Below, piece by piece: positions 45,981-55,601 of a stretch of 64,000 nucleotides of DNA (position 1 is the stretch's first letter; the number at the start of each line of letters is the position of its first letter). The translations under genes and the position numbers were made by a program. Below the pieces are notes generated by a model. The model was not told where the DNA came from and searched no databases. It saw only the letters and a list, made by a program, of their open reading frames with translations. The DNA comes from Flammeovirga pacifica (GTDB lineage: Bacteria; Bacteroidota; Bacteroidia; Cytophagales; Flammeovirgaceae): NCBI RefSeq assembly GCF_000807855.2, contig NZ_JRYR02000001.1, positions 2,166,368-2,230,367 of the forward strand. The letters run 5' to 3'.

Positions 45981-47603
45981 TTAATTATTCAGGTGATGAT
46001 GTTTTTCAAATGGATCAGGAAAAGGATAATTACCTTTATATCCTTTTAATCTATAGAGATAAGCATAACGCATGAGAACTCCGGCACGAGTTACTTCTAC
46101 TCGATCTACTTCTTCGATTGCATCAAAGTATTGATCAAATACTTGATGTACATCTCTACCCCAATTGGTCACGTTCACAAAATAAACGTCTTCTCCAACT
46201 TCAAGACCTCCTCTATCATTATTGATCCATGCATATTTATGAATCTGATCCCAATTACCCATCATAATTAAAGGGTGACCATTGGGATGGGCGATATAAA
46301 AATCAATATGCGTTCCTGGAAACCACTCGTATGCTACAAATTTGGCATTTTTCTTCATATTGCCTTTTGCCACATCTTGTTCAATGATAGGTTTTAATTT
46401 CTTATTGATTTGCCTCCATCCATACATATCTTGAGTAAAATCATACTCACCAAACACCTCTGGCTTAGATGCATCTGTTTTTCCTAATTGTAATGGACTA
46501 AAGTTGATCAGCCAAAATGCTATACACAAAACTACCGTTAAAAAGATCGTTGATCCTACAATTCTGTTGGGCTTCCATAATCTTGATACATTTTTAGCTT
46601 TAGCGTCAATAAGTTTATCTCTCCAATAAACAGCAGCAATAATAATAAGTGGTAAATATGCAGGACCTGTCCAGTGAGGTAATGTTCTTCTAAATAGGGC
46701 AAATGATGTAAATACCAATAAAAGAGGTAAGCCGTTATACAACAAGACTTGCAACTCTTTCTTTTGCATTACTTTTCTACCTTTAAATATTCCGATTAAA
46801 GCTGCTATTATTAGATACCAGTTCCATGGATTATTATAAGCTATTTGTCCGCCTACTTCCGTAAAAAAGTAATCTAAACGTAATTCTAAAGCTGGTGTTA
46901 CTCTTTCTGTATGGAAAGTAAAACTGATAAAATCGTTACTATAATTCCAATAGATTACAGGGAACATACAAGCTACCGCAATGGCTCCTGCTGCCCAAAT
47001 ACTCCAATCTTTTAACCAACGTCTATCGGCTAGTATTACATATAGTGCTACTCCGATCCCGATAAACCCACCATGGTATTTCGATAATCCCGCAAGACCT
47101 ATCATTAGACCACCTATCAAGAGGTTCTTTCTACTTTTGGCGTTTATTTCTTTCGGTAAAGAATCCATCAAGAAATAAATACTCAACATCCAAAATAAAG
47201 TTTGAGGCGTATCAGGAATAATAAATATCCCTGCCAAAATAGAAGCATAGATAGAAGACGTATATAAAAATGCAGCATATAAACCTGCAATATGATCTTT
47301 GATTTTCGAGGCTATTCTATAAATTAAGTAAGTATTAATTCCAGCAAAAACCACCCCACCCAAACGCATAAAAAACTCGTATGGTAAGGTTAAATTGAGG
47401 GTAAAAAGTTGAATCACCCAACCGACCATTGGAGGATGATCAAAATGGCTTAATGCAGGATACAAAGCATAGGTCCAATAATACACCTCGTCATTACTGA
47501 ACTCCATCCACCCACCGATAAATGCTCTTATAATCGAACTGATCACGATCAGTCGCAGCACTATCTTCGTTGCTCTATTTTCTGTAATACTATTCGTTTC
47601 CAT
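45981..47603 (-). CDS. ArnT/PMT-like glycosyltransferase (GT-C fold)
   Basis: A 540-residue membrane protein with about 11-12 helices in the first 380 residues and a soluble C-terminal part. The N-terminal loop carries NDEVYYW and LSHFDHPPMVGW, the acidic and DHPP motifs of dolichyl/undecaprenyl-phosphate-sugar-using GT-C enzymes (GT39/GT83). It likely moves a sugar from a polyprenyl-phosphate carrier to an envelope acceptor at the periplasmic side. First gene of an operon with the PAP2 phosphatase. Its start codon lies immediately after a -7 box, so the mRNA may be nearly leaderless. Confidence 0.85.
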   Translation of the reverse strand: METNSITENRATKIVLRLIVISSIIRAFIGGWMEFSNDEVYYWTYALYPALSHFDHPPMVGWVIQLFTLNLTLPYEFFMRLGGVVFAGINTYLIYRIASKIKDHIAGLYAAFLYTSSIYASILAGIFIIPDTPQTLFWMLSIYFLMDSLPKEINAKSRKNLLIGGLMIGLAGLSKYHGGFIGIGVALYVILADRRWLKDWSIWAAGAIAVACMFPVIYWNYSNDFISFTFHTERVTPALELRLDYFFTEVGGQIAYNNPWNWYLIIAALIGIFKGRKVMQKKELQVLLYNGLPLLLVFTSFALFRRTLPHWTGPAYLPLIIIAAVYWRDKLIDAKAKNVSRLWKPNRIVGSTIFLTVVLCIAFWLINFSPLQLGKTDASKPEVFGEYDFTQDMYGWRQINKKLKPIIEQDVAKGNMKKNAKFVAYEWFPGTHIDFYIAHPNGHPLIMMGNWDQIHKYAWINNDRGGLEVGEDVYFVNVTNWGRDVHQVFDQYFDAIEEVDRVEVTRAGVLMRYAYLYRLKGYKGNYPFPDPFEKHHHLNN

Positions 47604-47607
47604 GCTG

Positions 47608-47642
47608 CAAATCTACCTTATTCTATCAATAAGTAATTCAAA
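47608..47642 (-). promoter_or_regulatory. Promoter of the glycosyltransferase-PAP2 operon
   Basis: On the minus strand, TTTG (47642-47639) and an exact -7 box TAGATTTG (47615-47608) are 23 bases apart. The ATG is 4 bases beyond the box. The rest of the gap to lepA (47643-47925) holds no gene I can support. Confidence 0.5.
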
Positions 47643-47925
47643 TTTTTAAAAAATTAATAATGATGATTATCAAGTATTGTTAAATCTCTAAAACACATAA
47701 TAGAATTATTTCAATATCCTATAGTAAGTAAGATATAATATCCATAACACTGTAGAGATAATTCGATGTATAATTGCGATCAAAATAATTTATCTCGATA
47801 TTATTTTATAATCCTTTAGAAATAAACAGTTTACCTATTAATAATTCTCTTAAAGGTTATATCAAAAAACGATAATGAAATGAGAAAGCATCATCTTTCT
47901 CTAAACATAAAAGATAAATCATCAG

Positions 47926-47968
47926 TAGAAAAAAAGCGATAGGAGTAGTTAAATACTCTTATCGCTTT
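47926..47968 (-). terminator. Terminator of lepA
   Basis: On the minus strand AAAGCGATAAGAGTA pairs with TACTCCTATCGCTTT (one G-T pair) and is followed by a T-run. Confidence 0.88.
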
Positions 47969-47993
47969 AGTTTTTTATATCACTTAATGGAGA

Positions 47994-49796
47994 TTAGTCC
48001 ACTTTTAATACTGACATGAAGGCTTCTTGTGTTACTTCAACATTACCTAGTTGACGCATACGTTTCTTACCTTTCTTTTGCTTCTCTAATAGCTTACGCT
48101 TACGAGAGATATCACCACCATAACATTTGGCAATTACGTTTTTACGAAGTGCCTTGATGGTTTCTCTTGCAATAATCTTTGTACCGATAGCTGCTTGAAT
48201 AGGAATTTCGAATTGCTGACGAGTAATTACTTCTCTTAATTTCTCACAGACTTTTTTACCTCTTTCATAAGCACCATCACGGTGAACAATTGCTGAGAAT
48301 GCATCGACAGGATCAGCATTTAATAGAATATCCAACTTCACTAATTTAGAAGAGCGGAACCCTATCAACTCATAATCCAATGAAGCATAACCTCTTGAGA
48401 TTGTTTTTAATTTATCGAAGAAATCAAATACAATTTCAGAAAGCGGCATTTCGAAAATCAACTCTACTCTATCTGTTGTTAAGTACACTTGATTTTTCAA
48501 CTCACCACGCTTCTCCATACATAATCCCATAATTGGACCTACATACTCTGCTTTAGAGATGATGTTGGCTTTGATGTATGGCTCTTCAATTCTATCTAAT
48601 TTCGATGGATCAGGCATATCTGAAGGAGCGTTAACTACTACTTCATCATTATCTGCATTATTCAAATAAGCGTGATACTGTACGGACGGTGCCGTCGTAA
48701 TCACAGTCATATTGAATTCTCTTTCCAATCTTTCTTGAACAATTTCCAAGTGAAGCATTCCTAAGAAACCACAACGGAAACCAAAACCTAAGGCTACCGA
48801 TGTTTCAGGTTCCCACACTAAAGAAGCATCGTTCAACTGAAGCTTTTCTAATGATGCTCGAAGGTCTTCATATTCTGTAGTATCTACAGGGTAGATACCT
48901 GCAAATACCATTGGCTTCACATCTTCGAACCCTTGAATTGCCTCAGAACAAGGACGCTCCGTAAGCGTAATAGTATCACCTACTTTAACTTCTTTCGCTT
49001 CCTTGATACCAGAAATAATATAACCTACGTTACCTGCAGAAATAGATTTTCTTGATTCTTGATCTAATTTCAATACACCAATTTCATCTGCTTTGTATTC
49101 TTTGCCTGTATTGACAAATTTTACAAGGTCACCTTTCTTAATGGTACCATTCAAAATTCTGTAATATACCTCTACACCTCTGAATGAGTTGTACACTGAA
49201 TCAAAAATCAATGCTTGAAGAGGTTCTTTAGGATCTCCTTTTGGAGCTGGAATCTTTGCAATAATAGCTTCCAAGATTTTATCCACACCAAAACCAGTTT
49301 TACCCGAAGCTTCGATGATATCTTCTCTCTCACAACCTAAAAGATCCATGATCTGATCGGCTACCACTTCTGGATTGGCATGAGGAAGATCGACTTTGTT
49401 CATTACAGGAACGATCTCCAAATCGTGCTCCATAGCCAAGTAAAGGTTTGATATTGTTTGTGCCTCAATACCTTGAGAGGCATCAACAATTAACAACGCT
49501 CCTTCACAGGCTGCAATCGATCTTGATACTTCATAAGAGAAGTCTACGTGACCCGGAGTGTCAATCAAGTTCAATACATACTCTTCACCGTCTTGTAAGT
49601 AGTTCATTTGGACCGCGTGAGACTTAATTGTAATGCCTCTTTCACGTTCCAAATCCATATTATCTAGCAACTGACTTTGCATATCACGTTGTGACACCGT
49701 TTGTGTTGACTCCAAAAGGCGGTCGGCCAAGGTAGATTTACCGTGGTCGATGTGTGCAATAATCGAAAAGTTGCGAATATTTTCCATCTTGTCCAT
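47994..49796 (-). CDS. lepA: LepA / elongation factor 4, translational GTPase
   Basis: A 600-residue GTPase (597 if it starts at the second ATG, MENIRNF, which is the usual family N-terminus). G motifs: [17 protein letters not shown] and NKVDLP. The LepA-specific C-terminal domain is complete ([25 protein letters not shown]). It acts on ribosomes during initiation or elongation. Single gene. A perfect -7 box TAACTTTG lies 5 bases before the first ATG, so transcription starts about there; the second ATG at 49787 would leave a short leader. Confidence 0.97.
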   Translation of the reverse strand: MDKMENIRNFSIIAHIDHGKSTLADRLLESTQTVSQRDMQSQLLDNMDLERERGITIKSHAVQMNYLQDGEEYVLNLIDTPGHVDFSYEVSRSIAACEGALLIVDASQGIEAQTISNLYLAMEHDLEIVPVMNKVDLPHANPEVVADQIMDLLGCEREDIIEASGKTGFGVDKILEAIIAKIPAPKGDPKEPLQALIFDSVYNSFRGVEVYYRILNGTIKKGDLVKFVNTGKEYKADEIGVLKLDQESRKSISAGNVGYIISGIKEAKEVKVGDTITLTERPCSEAIQGFEDVKPMVFAGIYPVDTTEYEDLRASLEKLQLNDASLVWEPETSVALGFGFRCGFLGMLHLEIVQERLEREFNMTVITTAPSVQYHAYLNNADNDEVVVNAPSDMPDPSKLDRIEEPYIKANIISKAEYVGPIMGLCMEKRGELKNQVYLTTDRVELIFEMPLSEIVFDFFDKLKTISRGYASLDYELIGFRSSKLVKLDILLNADPVDAFSAIVHRDGAYERGKKVCEKLREVITRQQFEIPIQAAIGTKIIARETIKALRKNVIAKCYGGDISRKRKLLEKQKKGKKRMRQLGNVEVTQEAFMSVLKVD

Positions 49797-49800
49797 ATGA

Positions 49801-49808
49801 CAAAGTTA
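49801..49808 (-). promoter_or_regulatory. -7 box TAACTTTG of lepA
   Basis: An exact TAnnTTTG match on the minus strand, directly against the start codon. A TTTA at 20 bases upstream is a weak -33. No other feature was seen in 49809-50106. Confidence 0.5.
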
Positions 49809-50106
49809 CTTGTTATTCCTTAACTCTCTAAACGTCTGTTTGTTTCTCATAAAAGTATTAACGAAAAAAGACAGACGCCTTCAAAAAATCACACAAAAAT
49901 AGAAGAAAAGAATCAATCTATCTCATTCTTTGTGATATTCTTAACAGTTTCTTCCTGTTTTTTTGAATGACATCCCCTCTAATTATTACAATCCGCCATA
50001 GAATGATAAAAAACACTAACAAATCTATAGTAGTTAGACCACATTCTATAATCTTCTTATTTTTGTTACTAAATTGATAACGTATGTCTAATAAAGAATA
50101 AAATAC

Positions 50107-50409
50107 ATGGGCTTTCTAGATAAATTAAAAACACGTTGGAATGTTAAAAGTAATTGGAGTGTAGCTGTTATTCTCTTAGTCTTTGCTTTGACTGGAACTA
50201 CATTTATGTACACTGTAAAGCCTTACGTATATCCTATATTCGGGATAGATAGTTCTTCTTCTACTTGGGTTAGAGTTCTCGCTTTCTTTTTTATTGGATT
50301 GCCGTGTTATCAAATTCTATTATTAATCTGGGGAACATTACTTGGACAGTTCCGTTTCTTTTGGGAGTTTGAAAAGAGAATGTTTAGAAGAATGATTGGA
50401 AAAAAATAA
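50107..50409 (+). CDS. Small two-helix membrane protein (DUF6787-like)
   Basis: A 100-residue protein with membrane segments at about 18-38 and 58-82 and a basic, aromatic C-terminus (FRFFWEFEKRMFRRM). This layout and the TRWNVKSNW start match a small conserved Bacteroidota family that I believe is DUF6787; function unknown. It is a single gene, facing the minus-strand rof-like gene. Confidence 0.6.
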   Translation: MGFLDKLKTRWNVKSNWSVAVILLVFALTGTTFMYTVKPYVYPIFGIDSSSSTWVRVLAFFFIGLPCYQILLLIWGTLLGQFRFFWEFEKRMFRRMIGKK

Positions 50410-50462
50410 TCATCGTTTTAAAAACTTTCTTTCATTTTCACACAACACTGTTTATACCTGAT

Positions 50463-50494
50463 AAAAAAAGGAAGCTTCTATTGCAGAAACTTCC
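50463..50494 (-). terminator. Terminator of the DinB-rof-like pair
   Basis: GGAAGCTTCT and AGAAACTTCC form a 10-bp stem with one mismatch; the A-run to its left is a T-run on the minus strand. Confidence 0.65.
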
Positions 50495-50524
50495 TTCTAA
50501 ATAGAAAACATTGTCATCGATAGC

Positions 50525-50758
50525 TTACGCTTCTAATACCTCATCAATATTATCTAACCTTATTTTTTCGCCATTTTCAAGAATCGCATATTCTACTCCA
50601 TTGGTTACTGTAAGAGTAACAATCCTTGTTATGACGGTTGTAGCATTATAGGTGATAGAAAGTAGTGTTTTTCTCATTGCCCAGATCTCATAATGATCAT
50701 ATGTAGTACAACTTATTGGGCGATAGCCATCTGTCTTGTTTGTGTCTTTGTTTCCCAT
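50525..50758 (-). CDS. rof: Rof-like Rho-binding antiterminator
   Basis: A 77-residue protein with the Rof (YaeO) pattern: YRPISCTTYDHYEIWAM near the N-terminus, an OB-like beta core (LLSITY, RIVTLTV) and EKIRLDNIDEV at the end. E. coli Rof binds the Rho hexamer and blocks termination; a similar role is inferred from the fold. Its start overlaps the end of the DinB-fold gene by 46 bases in another frame, so translation is probably coupled. Confidence 0.75.
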   Translation of the reverse strand: MGNKDTNKTDGYRPISCTTYDHYEIWAMRKTLLSITYNATTVITRIVTLTVTNGVEYAILENGEKIRLDNIDEVLEA

Positions 50759-51225
50759 TCTTGTCTTTGATATTCTATTATACGCTTCATACCTAAGGCG
50801 TACCCTATGTGTACACCTTCATGTACATTATTAAACACAATGGCTTCTGAAATGTTGGTAACAGTTACTCCTAATGCTGTTACATACTTATTATACTTCT
50901 TAAAAATACCTTCGACTTTATCAGAGTCGAGTTGTTCTAGTAGTTTTAAGGCCATCACTTTTAGTTCGTTGACTTCTTCTTGAGTAAAGTCTCTTTGGGG
51001 TACTGTTCCTTTTTTGAAGAGATCTATCCACTTTTGATCTATGCGTGGCTTAAGGCCCGAAAGTGAATAACAAAGTTGTTGATGTGTTACTATGCAATGA
51101 CCAAAATTCCAGATGATATTATTATTGTAGCCTTTTGGGATGAAGTTCAACTCTTCTAGATTTAGGTTATCTAAAAGTACTATAAACTTTTTGCGTAACT
51201 TACGAGAGGTGTTAAAAGTTGACAT
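50713..51225 (-). CDS. DinB-superfamily protein
   Basis: A 170-residue four-helix protein of the DinB/YfiT-like superfamily. The metal-binding histidines are in place: IWNFGHCIVTHQQL at about 38-51 and HEGVHIGYALGMKR near 135-148. Members include metal-dependent thiol-S-transferases; the true reaction here is unknown. It is upstream of, and overlaps, the rof-like gene. Confidence 0.85.
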   Translation of the reverse strand: MSTFNTSRKLRKKFIVLLDNLNLEELNFIPKGYNNNIIWNFGHCIVTHQQLCYSLSGLKPRIDQKWIDLFKKGTVPQRDFTQEEVNELKVMALKLLEQLDSDKVEGIFKKYNKYVTALGVTVTNISEAIVFNNVHEGVHIGYALGMKRIIEYQRQEWETKTQTRQMAIAQ

Positions 51226-51295
51226 ATAGCAAGGTTGGTAATTATAAGTGTCTAATCTACAAAAAAAATAGCTTTAAAAACACATTTTATAAAAG

Positions 51296-51336
51296 AAAAA
51301 AGCCTTGATATATTAATTAATACATCAAGGCTTTTT
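51296..51336. terminator. Bidirectional terminator
   Basis: AAAAAGCCTTGATATATTAAT pairs with its near-complement at the right (one mismatch), with A- and T-tracts on both ends. It ends the minus-strand gene at 51354. Confidence 0.85.
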
Positions 51337-51353
51337 ATATGAATATCAACACA

Positions 51354-51719
51354 TTAGTTATTATTAATGTTACATGTTTCTAAAAGAATAATTCTATCCA
51401 TGTAAAGATTAATTTCGTTTTCTACATTATAGTTTAAATCTTTATCAAACTGTATTGCCACCAAACGATCTAACTCTTTTTGTAACTCGGCTAGTTTACT
51501 TTTTAATGCTACTCTTTTTTCTATTGCCTCAACAATTGCAGCACTATGCGGTAAATTATTATTTACAATATAATCTTTAAGTTCCTTCTGATCATCATAT
51601 GACAAACCATCATGAGCCACTTGTGCTAGACGCAAGCCCTCAATAAGATCAGCTTTGTTACTAAACTCTTGAAACTTTTCTTTTAAAACTTCTACAAGGA
51701 ATGATGATGAGATATTCAT
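51354..51719 (-). CDS. Hypothetical protein with a coiled-coil segment
   Basis: A 121-residue protein, acidic, largely helical. The segment EAIEKRVALKSKLAEL followed by QKELDRL (about 64-88) has heptad spacing and probably forms a coiled coil. No domain, signal or membrane segment is recognised. It is a single gene with its own terminator. Confidence 0.55.
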   Translation of the reverse strand: MNISSSFLVEVLKEKFQEFSNKADLIEGLRLAQVAHDGLSYDDQKELKDYIVNNNLPHSAAIVEAIEKRVALKSKLAELQKELDRLVAIQFDKDLNYNVENEINLYMDRIILLETCNINNN

Positions 51720-51952
51720 AGTTCGTATTTTTTAAGCAACAACGATTGCGTGAATTTTTCAGAATATGTACAATATGATAAACTACTTCTCATCCGTTTG
51801 TGTTCGCTTTATTTGTTTGTGTTAACAATGCAGTATTGTTTTTACTTGTTTAAGTCATATTAATGATCAAAAAACTTCTATCTTAATAACTACTGAATTG
51901 TATCATTAGTATATCTTCTTCTAAAATTTCTGCTATCTCCTTAAAATTGAGG

Positions 51953-52165
51953 CACAAAAAAAAGAGCTTCGAAGATCAAAGCTCTTTTCCAACCCAAAAA
52001 CTAACTATTTCTCATTGCTATAGTCTTTAGATAAGACCTCTAAGAGGTTATCAATATTTTTACACCTTCATAAATAAGGTGGTTTATTCTCTCATTACAT
52101 ATCTAATACACCCAACTATTCTCCCCCCCTACTTTTTATATGTTAATAGATTGTTAATGCTCTAT
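51953..52165 (-). ncRNA. Candidate small RNA on the minus strand
   Basis: A strong minus-strand terminator (51956-51988; AAAAGAGCTT/AAGCTCTTTT plus eight T) has no gene upstream of it. The sequence entering it carries two more hairpins (CACCTT/AAGGTG and ACCTCTTAGAGGT). A weak -7 (TACTTTTT) lies near 52172. A structured RNA of about 200 nt is possible. No known family is recognised. The start is a guess. Confidence 0.3.
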
Positions 52166-52238
52166 CTTTTTATAAAAAGTAGTAAAAATGATAAAACAAA
52201 CTTAATTTCTTTCATTTTTGTTAATTAAATAAACAAAG

Positions 52239-52271
52239 TTTGATTATATAATAAACATTTCTTTATTTTTG
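52239..52271 (+). promoter_or_regulatory. Promoter of umuC
   Basis: TTTG at 52239 and an exact -7 box TATTTTTG at 52264 are 21 bases apart. The sequence AAACAAAGTTTG overlaps the -33 element and is a partial palindrome, so it could be a repressor site. Confidence 0.55.
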
Positions 52272-52320
52272 ATCAAAATGGAATAATTTATTTTATATGC
52301 TTCTTATAAAGGATACTGCT

Positions 52321-53619
52321 ATGAAAGAAGATACTTTTGGTAGACAACAAAAAAAATATGCTCTAGTAGATTGTAATAGTTTTTATGCTTCTTGTGAAAA
52401 GGTGTTTCGCCCAGACTTAGAGCACCGGCCTGTTGTAGTACTTTCCAATAACGATGGATGCGTGGTAGCAGGTAGTAAAGAAGCAAAAAAACTTGGCCTT
52501 AAGATGGGTACTCCTTTTTTTAAAGTTAAAAATGTGATTCATAAACATCAAGTGGCTGTCTTCTCATCCAACTATGCTCTTTATGCTAGTCTCTCTAAAA
52601 GAGTAATGAGTATTCTTAAACAATATGCTCACTCTATTGAAGTTTATTCGATAGATGAAGCCTTCTTAGACCTTACTCAAACTGAAGGAACAGAAGAAAT
52701 TGGGCAAATTATTAAAGACCGAGTAATGAAAGAAACAGGTATTCCTGTAGCTATTGGTATTGCTCCTACAAAAACATTAGCCAAATTGGCCAATCATGTT
52801 GCTAAAAAAGACGATCGCTTTGATGGCGTTTGTGAATTTACTTCTTATGAAGAAAATAAACAGTTTATAGCACATTGGCCTGTCGATGAACTATGGGGCG
52901 TTGGCAGACAACACACCAAATCACTTCATACATTCAATATTCGTACAATAGGCAGTTTTATGGATTTACCTGAAGGCAAAATCAAAAGCCAATGGCATAC
53001 ACCTGTTTGGCGTATATTTAAAGAACTACAAGGTATACGTATACACTCTTTTGTTGCTCAAGTTCCTAAAAAGAAAGGGATTGGTACTGCTCGATCGTTT
53101 TCCAAGCCCCTATCGGATTGGAATAGGTTAAAAGAAATTGTTGCTGGGTTTGCTGCAATGGTAGCAGAAAAACTCCGTAAACAAAACTGCTGCACTAAAC
53201 GTATCTCCGTTTTTGTTAGTACAGACAAGTATAGAGAACAAAATCCTTACTATGGTTCTAAAAGTATTCGGCTTGATATACCTACCGATGATACCGCTAC
53301 ATTAATTAAAACATTAATGCCTCTTTTAAAAGATATTTATAGAAAAGGACACAACTATAGAAAAGCTGGAATCTATGTAATGGATCTTTGTCCGAACTAT
53401 TCAAGGCAATTATCTCTAGAAACATCGTGTACCTCCAAATACCTTACACGCAGAAGTTCCCTATTATCTACAATCGATCAACTCAACAATAAAATGGGTA
53501 AAAACACTATCGTTTTCGCTACGCAACGGATTGCACACCGTAATGCTTTTGACATGAAACAAGAGCACAAATCAGCCAATTTTACTACCTATATAGATGA
53601 TTTTCTAAGTGTTAGATAA
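52321..53619 (+). CDS. umuC: UmuC-type Y-family DNA polymerase
   Basis: About 432 residues of a translesion polymerase. Palm residues are present in [15 protein letters not shown] and [10 protein letters not shown]; finger, thumb and little-finger regions are full length ([32 protein letters not shown]). UmuC usually works with UmuD'; no umuD lies next to it. The start at 52321 has an AAGGA 7 bases before it; an ATG at 52297 in the same frame, also after the promoter, is an alternative. Confidence 0.93.
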   Translation: MKEDTFGRQQKKYALVDCNSFYASCEKVFRPDLEHRPVVVLSNNDGCVVAGSKEAKKLGLKMGTPFFKVKNVIHKHQVAVFSSNYALYASLSKRVMSILKQYAHSIEVYSIDEAFLDLTQTEGTEEIGQIIKDRVMKETGIPVAIGIAPTKTLAKLANHVAKKDDRFDGVCEFTSYEENKQFIAHWPVDELWGVGRQHTKSLHTFNIRTIGSFMDLPEGKIKSQWHTPVWRIFKELQGIRIHSFVAQVPKKKGIGTARSFSKPLSDWNRLKEIVAGFAAMVAEKLRKQNCCTKRISVFVSTDKYREQNPYYGSKSIRLDIPTDDTATLIKTLMPLLKDIYRKGHNYRKAGIYVMDLCPNYSRQLSLETSCTSKYLTRRSSLLSTIDQLNNKMGKNTIVFATQRIAHRNAFDMKQEHKSANFTTYIDDFLSVR

Positions 53620-54052
53620 TCTTAAATACATTAAACAATTGTAAATAAATACAACTCTTGCTTTTTGCGTTAAAATTAATTTGTAAATAAATTAAATCTG
53701 CTAACACAATGAAAAATAATATTAGATAATCTTAAAAAACTAGATAAATATCACATGAATACATTTTTTTCAAAGAATCTTATTGTTTTTCATAGGATTT
53801 TTCTCACTTTTGTGATGTACTAATCGAAGAAAGGGTTAATACCTATTAATGTTTTCAAAAAAGTGGAACAAAAAAGGTCTTAATCTAGTTAGAAAGGTTA
53901 GTTATTGAAAAGACATAAAAAGTACTTTCGCTACGGTGAAAGGATATTTATAAAAATCTCATTTTTAATTGGTTTTAGTTTTTAGCTAAGTTGTTAAAGG
54001 TCCTGCTCTATGAGCACGACCTTTTTCTTTTATATTAAAACTTAGTTTAAAC
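53620..54052 (+). other. Gene-free stretch with a terminator; possible small RNA
   Basis: No frame is convincing. At 53996-54026 AAAGGTC and GACCTTT enclose TGCTC/GAGCA with one mismatch, followed by a T-run on the plus strand: a plus-strand terminator 380 bases after umuC. A TCACTTTTG element near 53805 could be a -7 box, which would give an RNA of about 200 nt. It may otherwise be only the distant end of the umuC transcript. Confidence 0.3.
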
Positions 54053-54538
54053 TCATGACAAACCTTTCTCTAAAAACTGTACAGTGGCATCATGGTCTAA
54101 CGGAATACCCTTAGAAAGTAAAGCTTGCACTCCTACCATTACAGTACCAGTAAAAACTACTTTATTAAAATCACCATCAAATAAAGCTAGGTAAGGCTCT
54201 CTTAAATGTTCGGTAAAAGGGTTTGCTCCCTTCCCTCTTGAAGAAAGAAAATTGAGTATTGTTTTATTCTCTTGAAAAAAGTTTAATTCAAATTCATAAA
54301 AAGCGCGTATGGATTGTTCAAGACTACCGTACTGTTTCGCTTTATTTTTTCCCATTAAATTGATAATCGCTTCGATCAACCCTTCTTCGCCTTCAAACCT
54401 TGTGTAAAAAACTTTAGTTGTTGTTCCGCAATAACTAGCCAATTTTCTTAAAGACCACTCGTTATCTTCTTCAATGTACTTAATAGAGAGCTCTATCATT
54501 GCTTCTTTAGAAGGCGCTGCATTTTTTCTTATTTTCAT
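54053..54538 (-). CDS. TetR-family transcriptional regulator
   Basis: About 161 residues from MKIRKNAAPSK; the frame is open 27 codons further upstream, but the added hydrophobic leader is unlike the family. The N-terminal helix-turn-helix is WSLRKLASYCGTTTKVFYTRF (split here between helix 2 and 3). The C-terminal ligand domain is short (total length below the usual 190-200). It is divergent from prmC. Target genes are unknown. Confidence 0.8.
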   Translation of the reverse strand: MKIRKNAAPSKEAMIELSIKYIEEDNEWSLRKLASYCGTTTKVFYTRFEGEEGLIEAIINLMGKNKAKQYGSLEQSIRAFYEFELNFFQENKTILNFLSSRGKGANPFTEHLREPYLALFDGDFNKVVFTGTVMVGVQALLSKGIPLDHDATVQFLEKGLS

Positions 54539-54714
54539 TATATAATAGGGATTTGCTAATTCTATTTTTTGATTCAATCTGATGGGCGTCACCAAAAGAA
54601 ACATTGTTGCAAAAATCATTCATTTATATGAAAAGAACAGCATATTAAGAGAAATTTTGAAGATGATTCTTATTATCATCCTAAGAAGTTGTAGAATTGT
54701 AAAAATGAAATAAT

Positions 54715-55548
54715 ATGACAGCAAGAGAAATTCAACAATACATCGCAAAACAACTTCAAGAGGTCTACGATAGCAATGAAGCCAATAGCATTGCCTATTT
54801 ATGGCTAGAAGGGCGTTTAAGCTTCAATCGTACCGATGTAATGCTTCATAGAGAGTCTATCGACATTTCTAAAACAACATTAGAAAGTGATATGGAGCAA
54901 TTAATGAATCATTACCCAATACAATACCTGTTGGGAGAAGGTGACTTCTATGGAAGACGTTTTGCATTAAACCCAGATACATTAATACCACGATCAGAAA
55001 CAGAAGAATTAGTACATAAAATACTGCAGAAGCACCAATCAGGAAAATTATTAGATATTGGTACGGGTTCGGGTTGTATTCCCATCACACTTGATCTGGA
55101 AAGCGATTTACAATGTTTTGCCGTTGATGTAAACCCTAAAGCTTTGGAAAAAGCACAATTAAACGCCAAAAATTTAAATAGTAAGGTAATATTTCATGAA
55201 CTAAATATTTTAGAAAATGATTTAGAAAACTTAGCAACATTAGATGTAATTGTAAGTAACCCACCATATGTCACCTACGCTGAAAAAGATATTATGGATA
55301 AAAATGTGGTTGATTTCGAACCTGATTTAGCCTTATATGTAGAAGATGATAACCCTTTAATATTCTATAAGCGTATTACTGATCTTGCGAGTAAAAAACT
55401 AAATAAAGGCGGCTATCTATATTTCGAAATCAATGAACAATTTGGTAAAGAAACTGCACAACTATTAATTGATGCTGGTTTTAATAAAGTGCTTATCTCT
55501 AAAGACTTCCAGGGAAAAGACCGTATGGTAGAAGGACAGTGGGCATAA
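54715..55548 (+). CDS. prmC: PrmC: peptide chain release factor N5-glutamine methyltransferase
   Basis: A 277-residue SAM-dependent methyltransferase that modifies the GGQ glutamine of release factors RF1 and RF2. The helical N-terminal domain leads to the GDFYGRRF motif, the SAM-binding LLDIGTGSGCI motif near 108 and the catalytic NPPY in VSNPPYVT near 181. Usual length. Not next to prfA here. A terminator at 55551 is oriented for the opposite gene. Confidence 0.95.
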   Translation: MTAREIQQYIAKQLQEVYDSNEANSIAYLWLEGRLSFNRTDVMLHRESIDISKTTLESDMEQLMNHYPIQYLLGEGDFYGRRFALNPDTLIPRSETEELVHKILQKHQSGKLLDIGTGSGCIPITLDLESDLQCFAVDVNPKALEKAQLNAKNLNSKVIFHELNILENDLENLATLDVIVSNPPYVTYAEKDIMDKNVVDFEPDLALYVEDDNPLIFYKRITDLASKKLNKGGYLYFEINEQFGKETAQLLIDAGFNKVLISKDFQGKDRMVEGQWA

Positions 55549-55550
55549 AA

Positions 55551-55582
55551 AAAAGTGTTATAGATAGATTCTACAACACTTT
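55551..55582 (-). terminator. Terminator of the VWA gene
   Basis: AAAGTGTTATAG and CTACAACACTTT pair (one mismatch) with an A-run on the left, giving a minus-strand T-run. Confidence 0.7.
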
Positions 55583-55601
55583 CCAAGCCTATGTAATCAA
55601 A

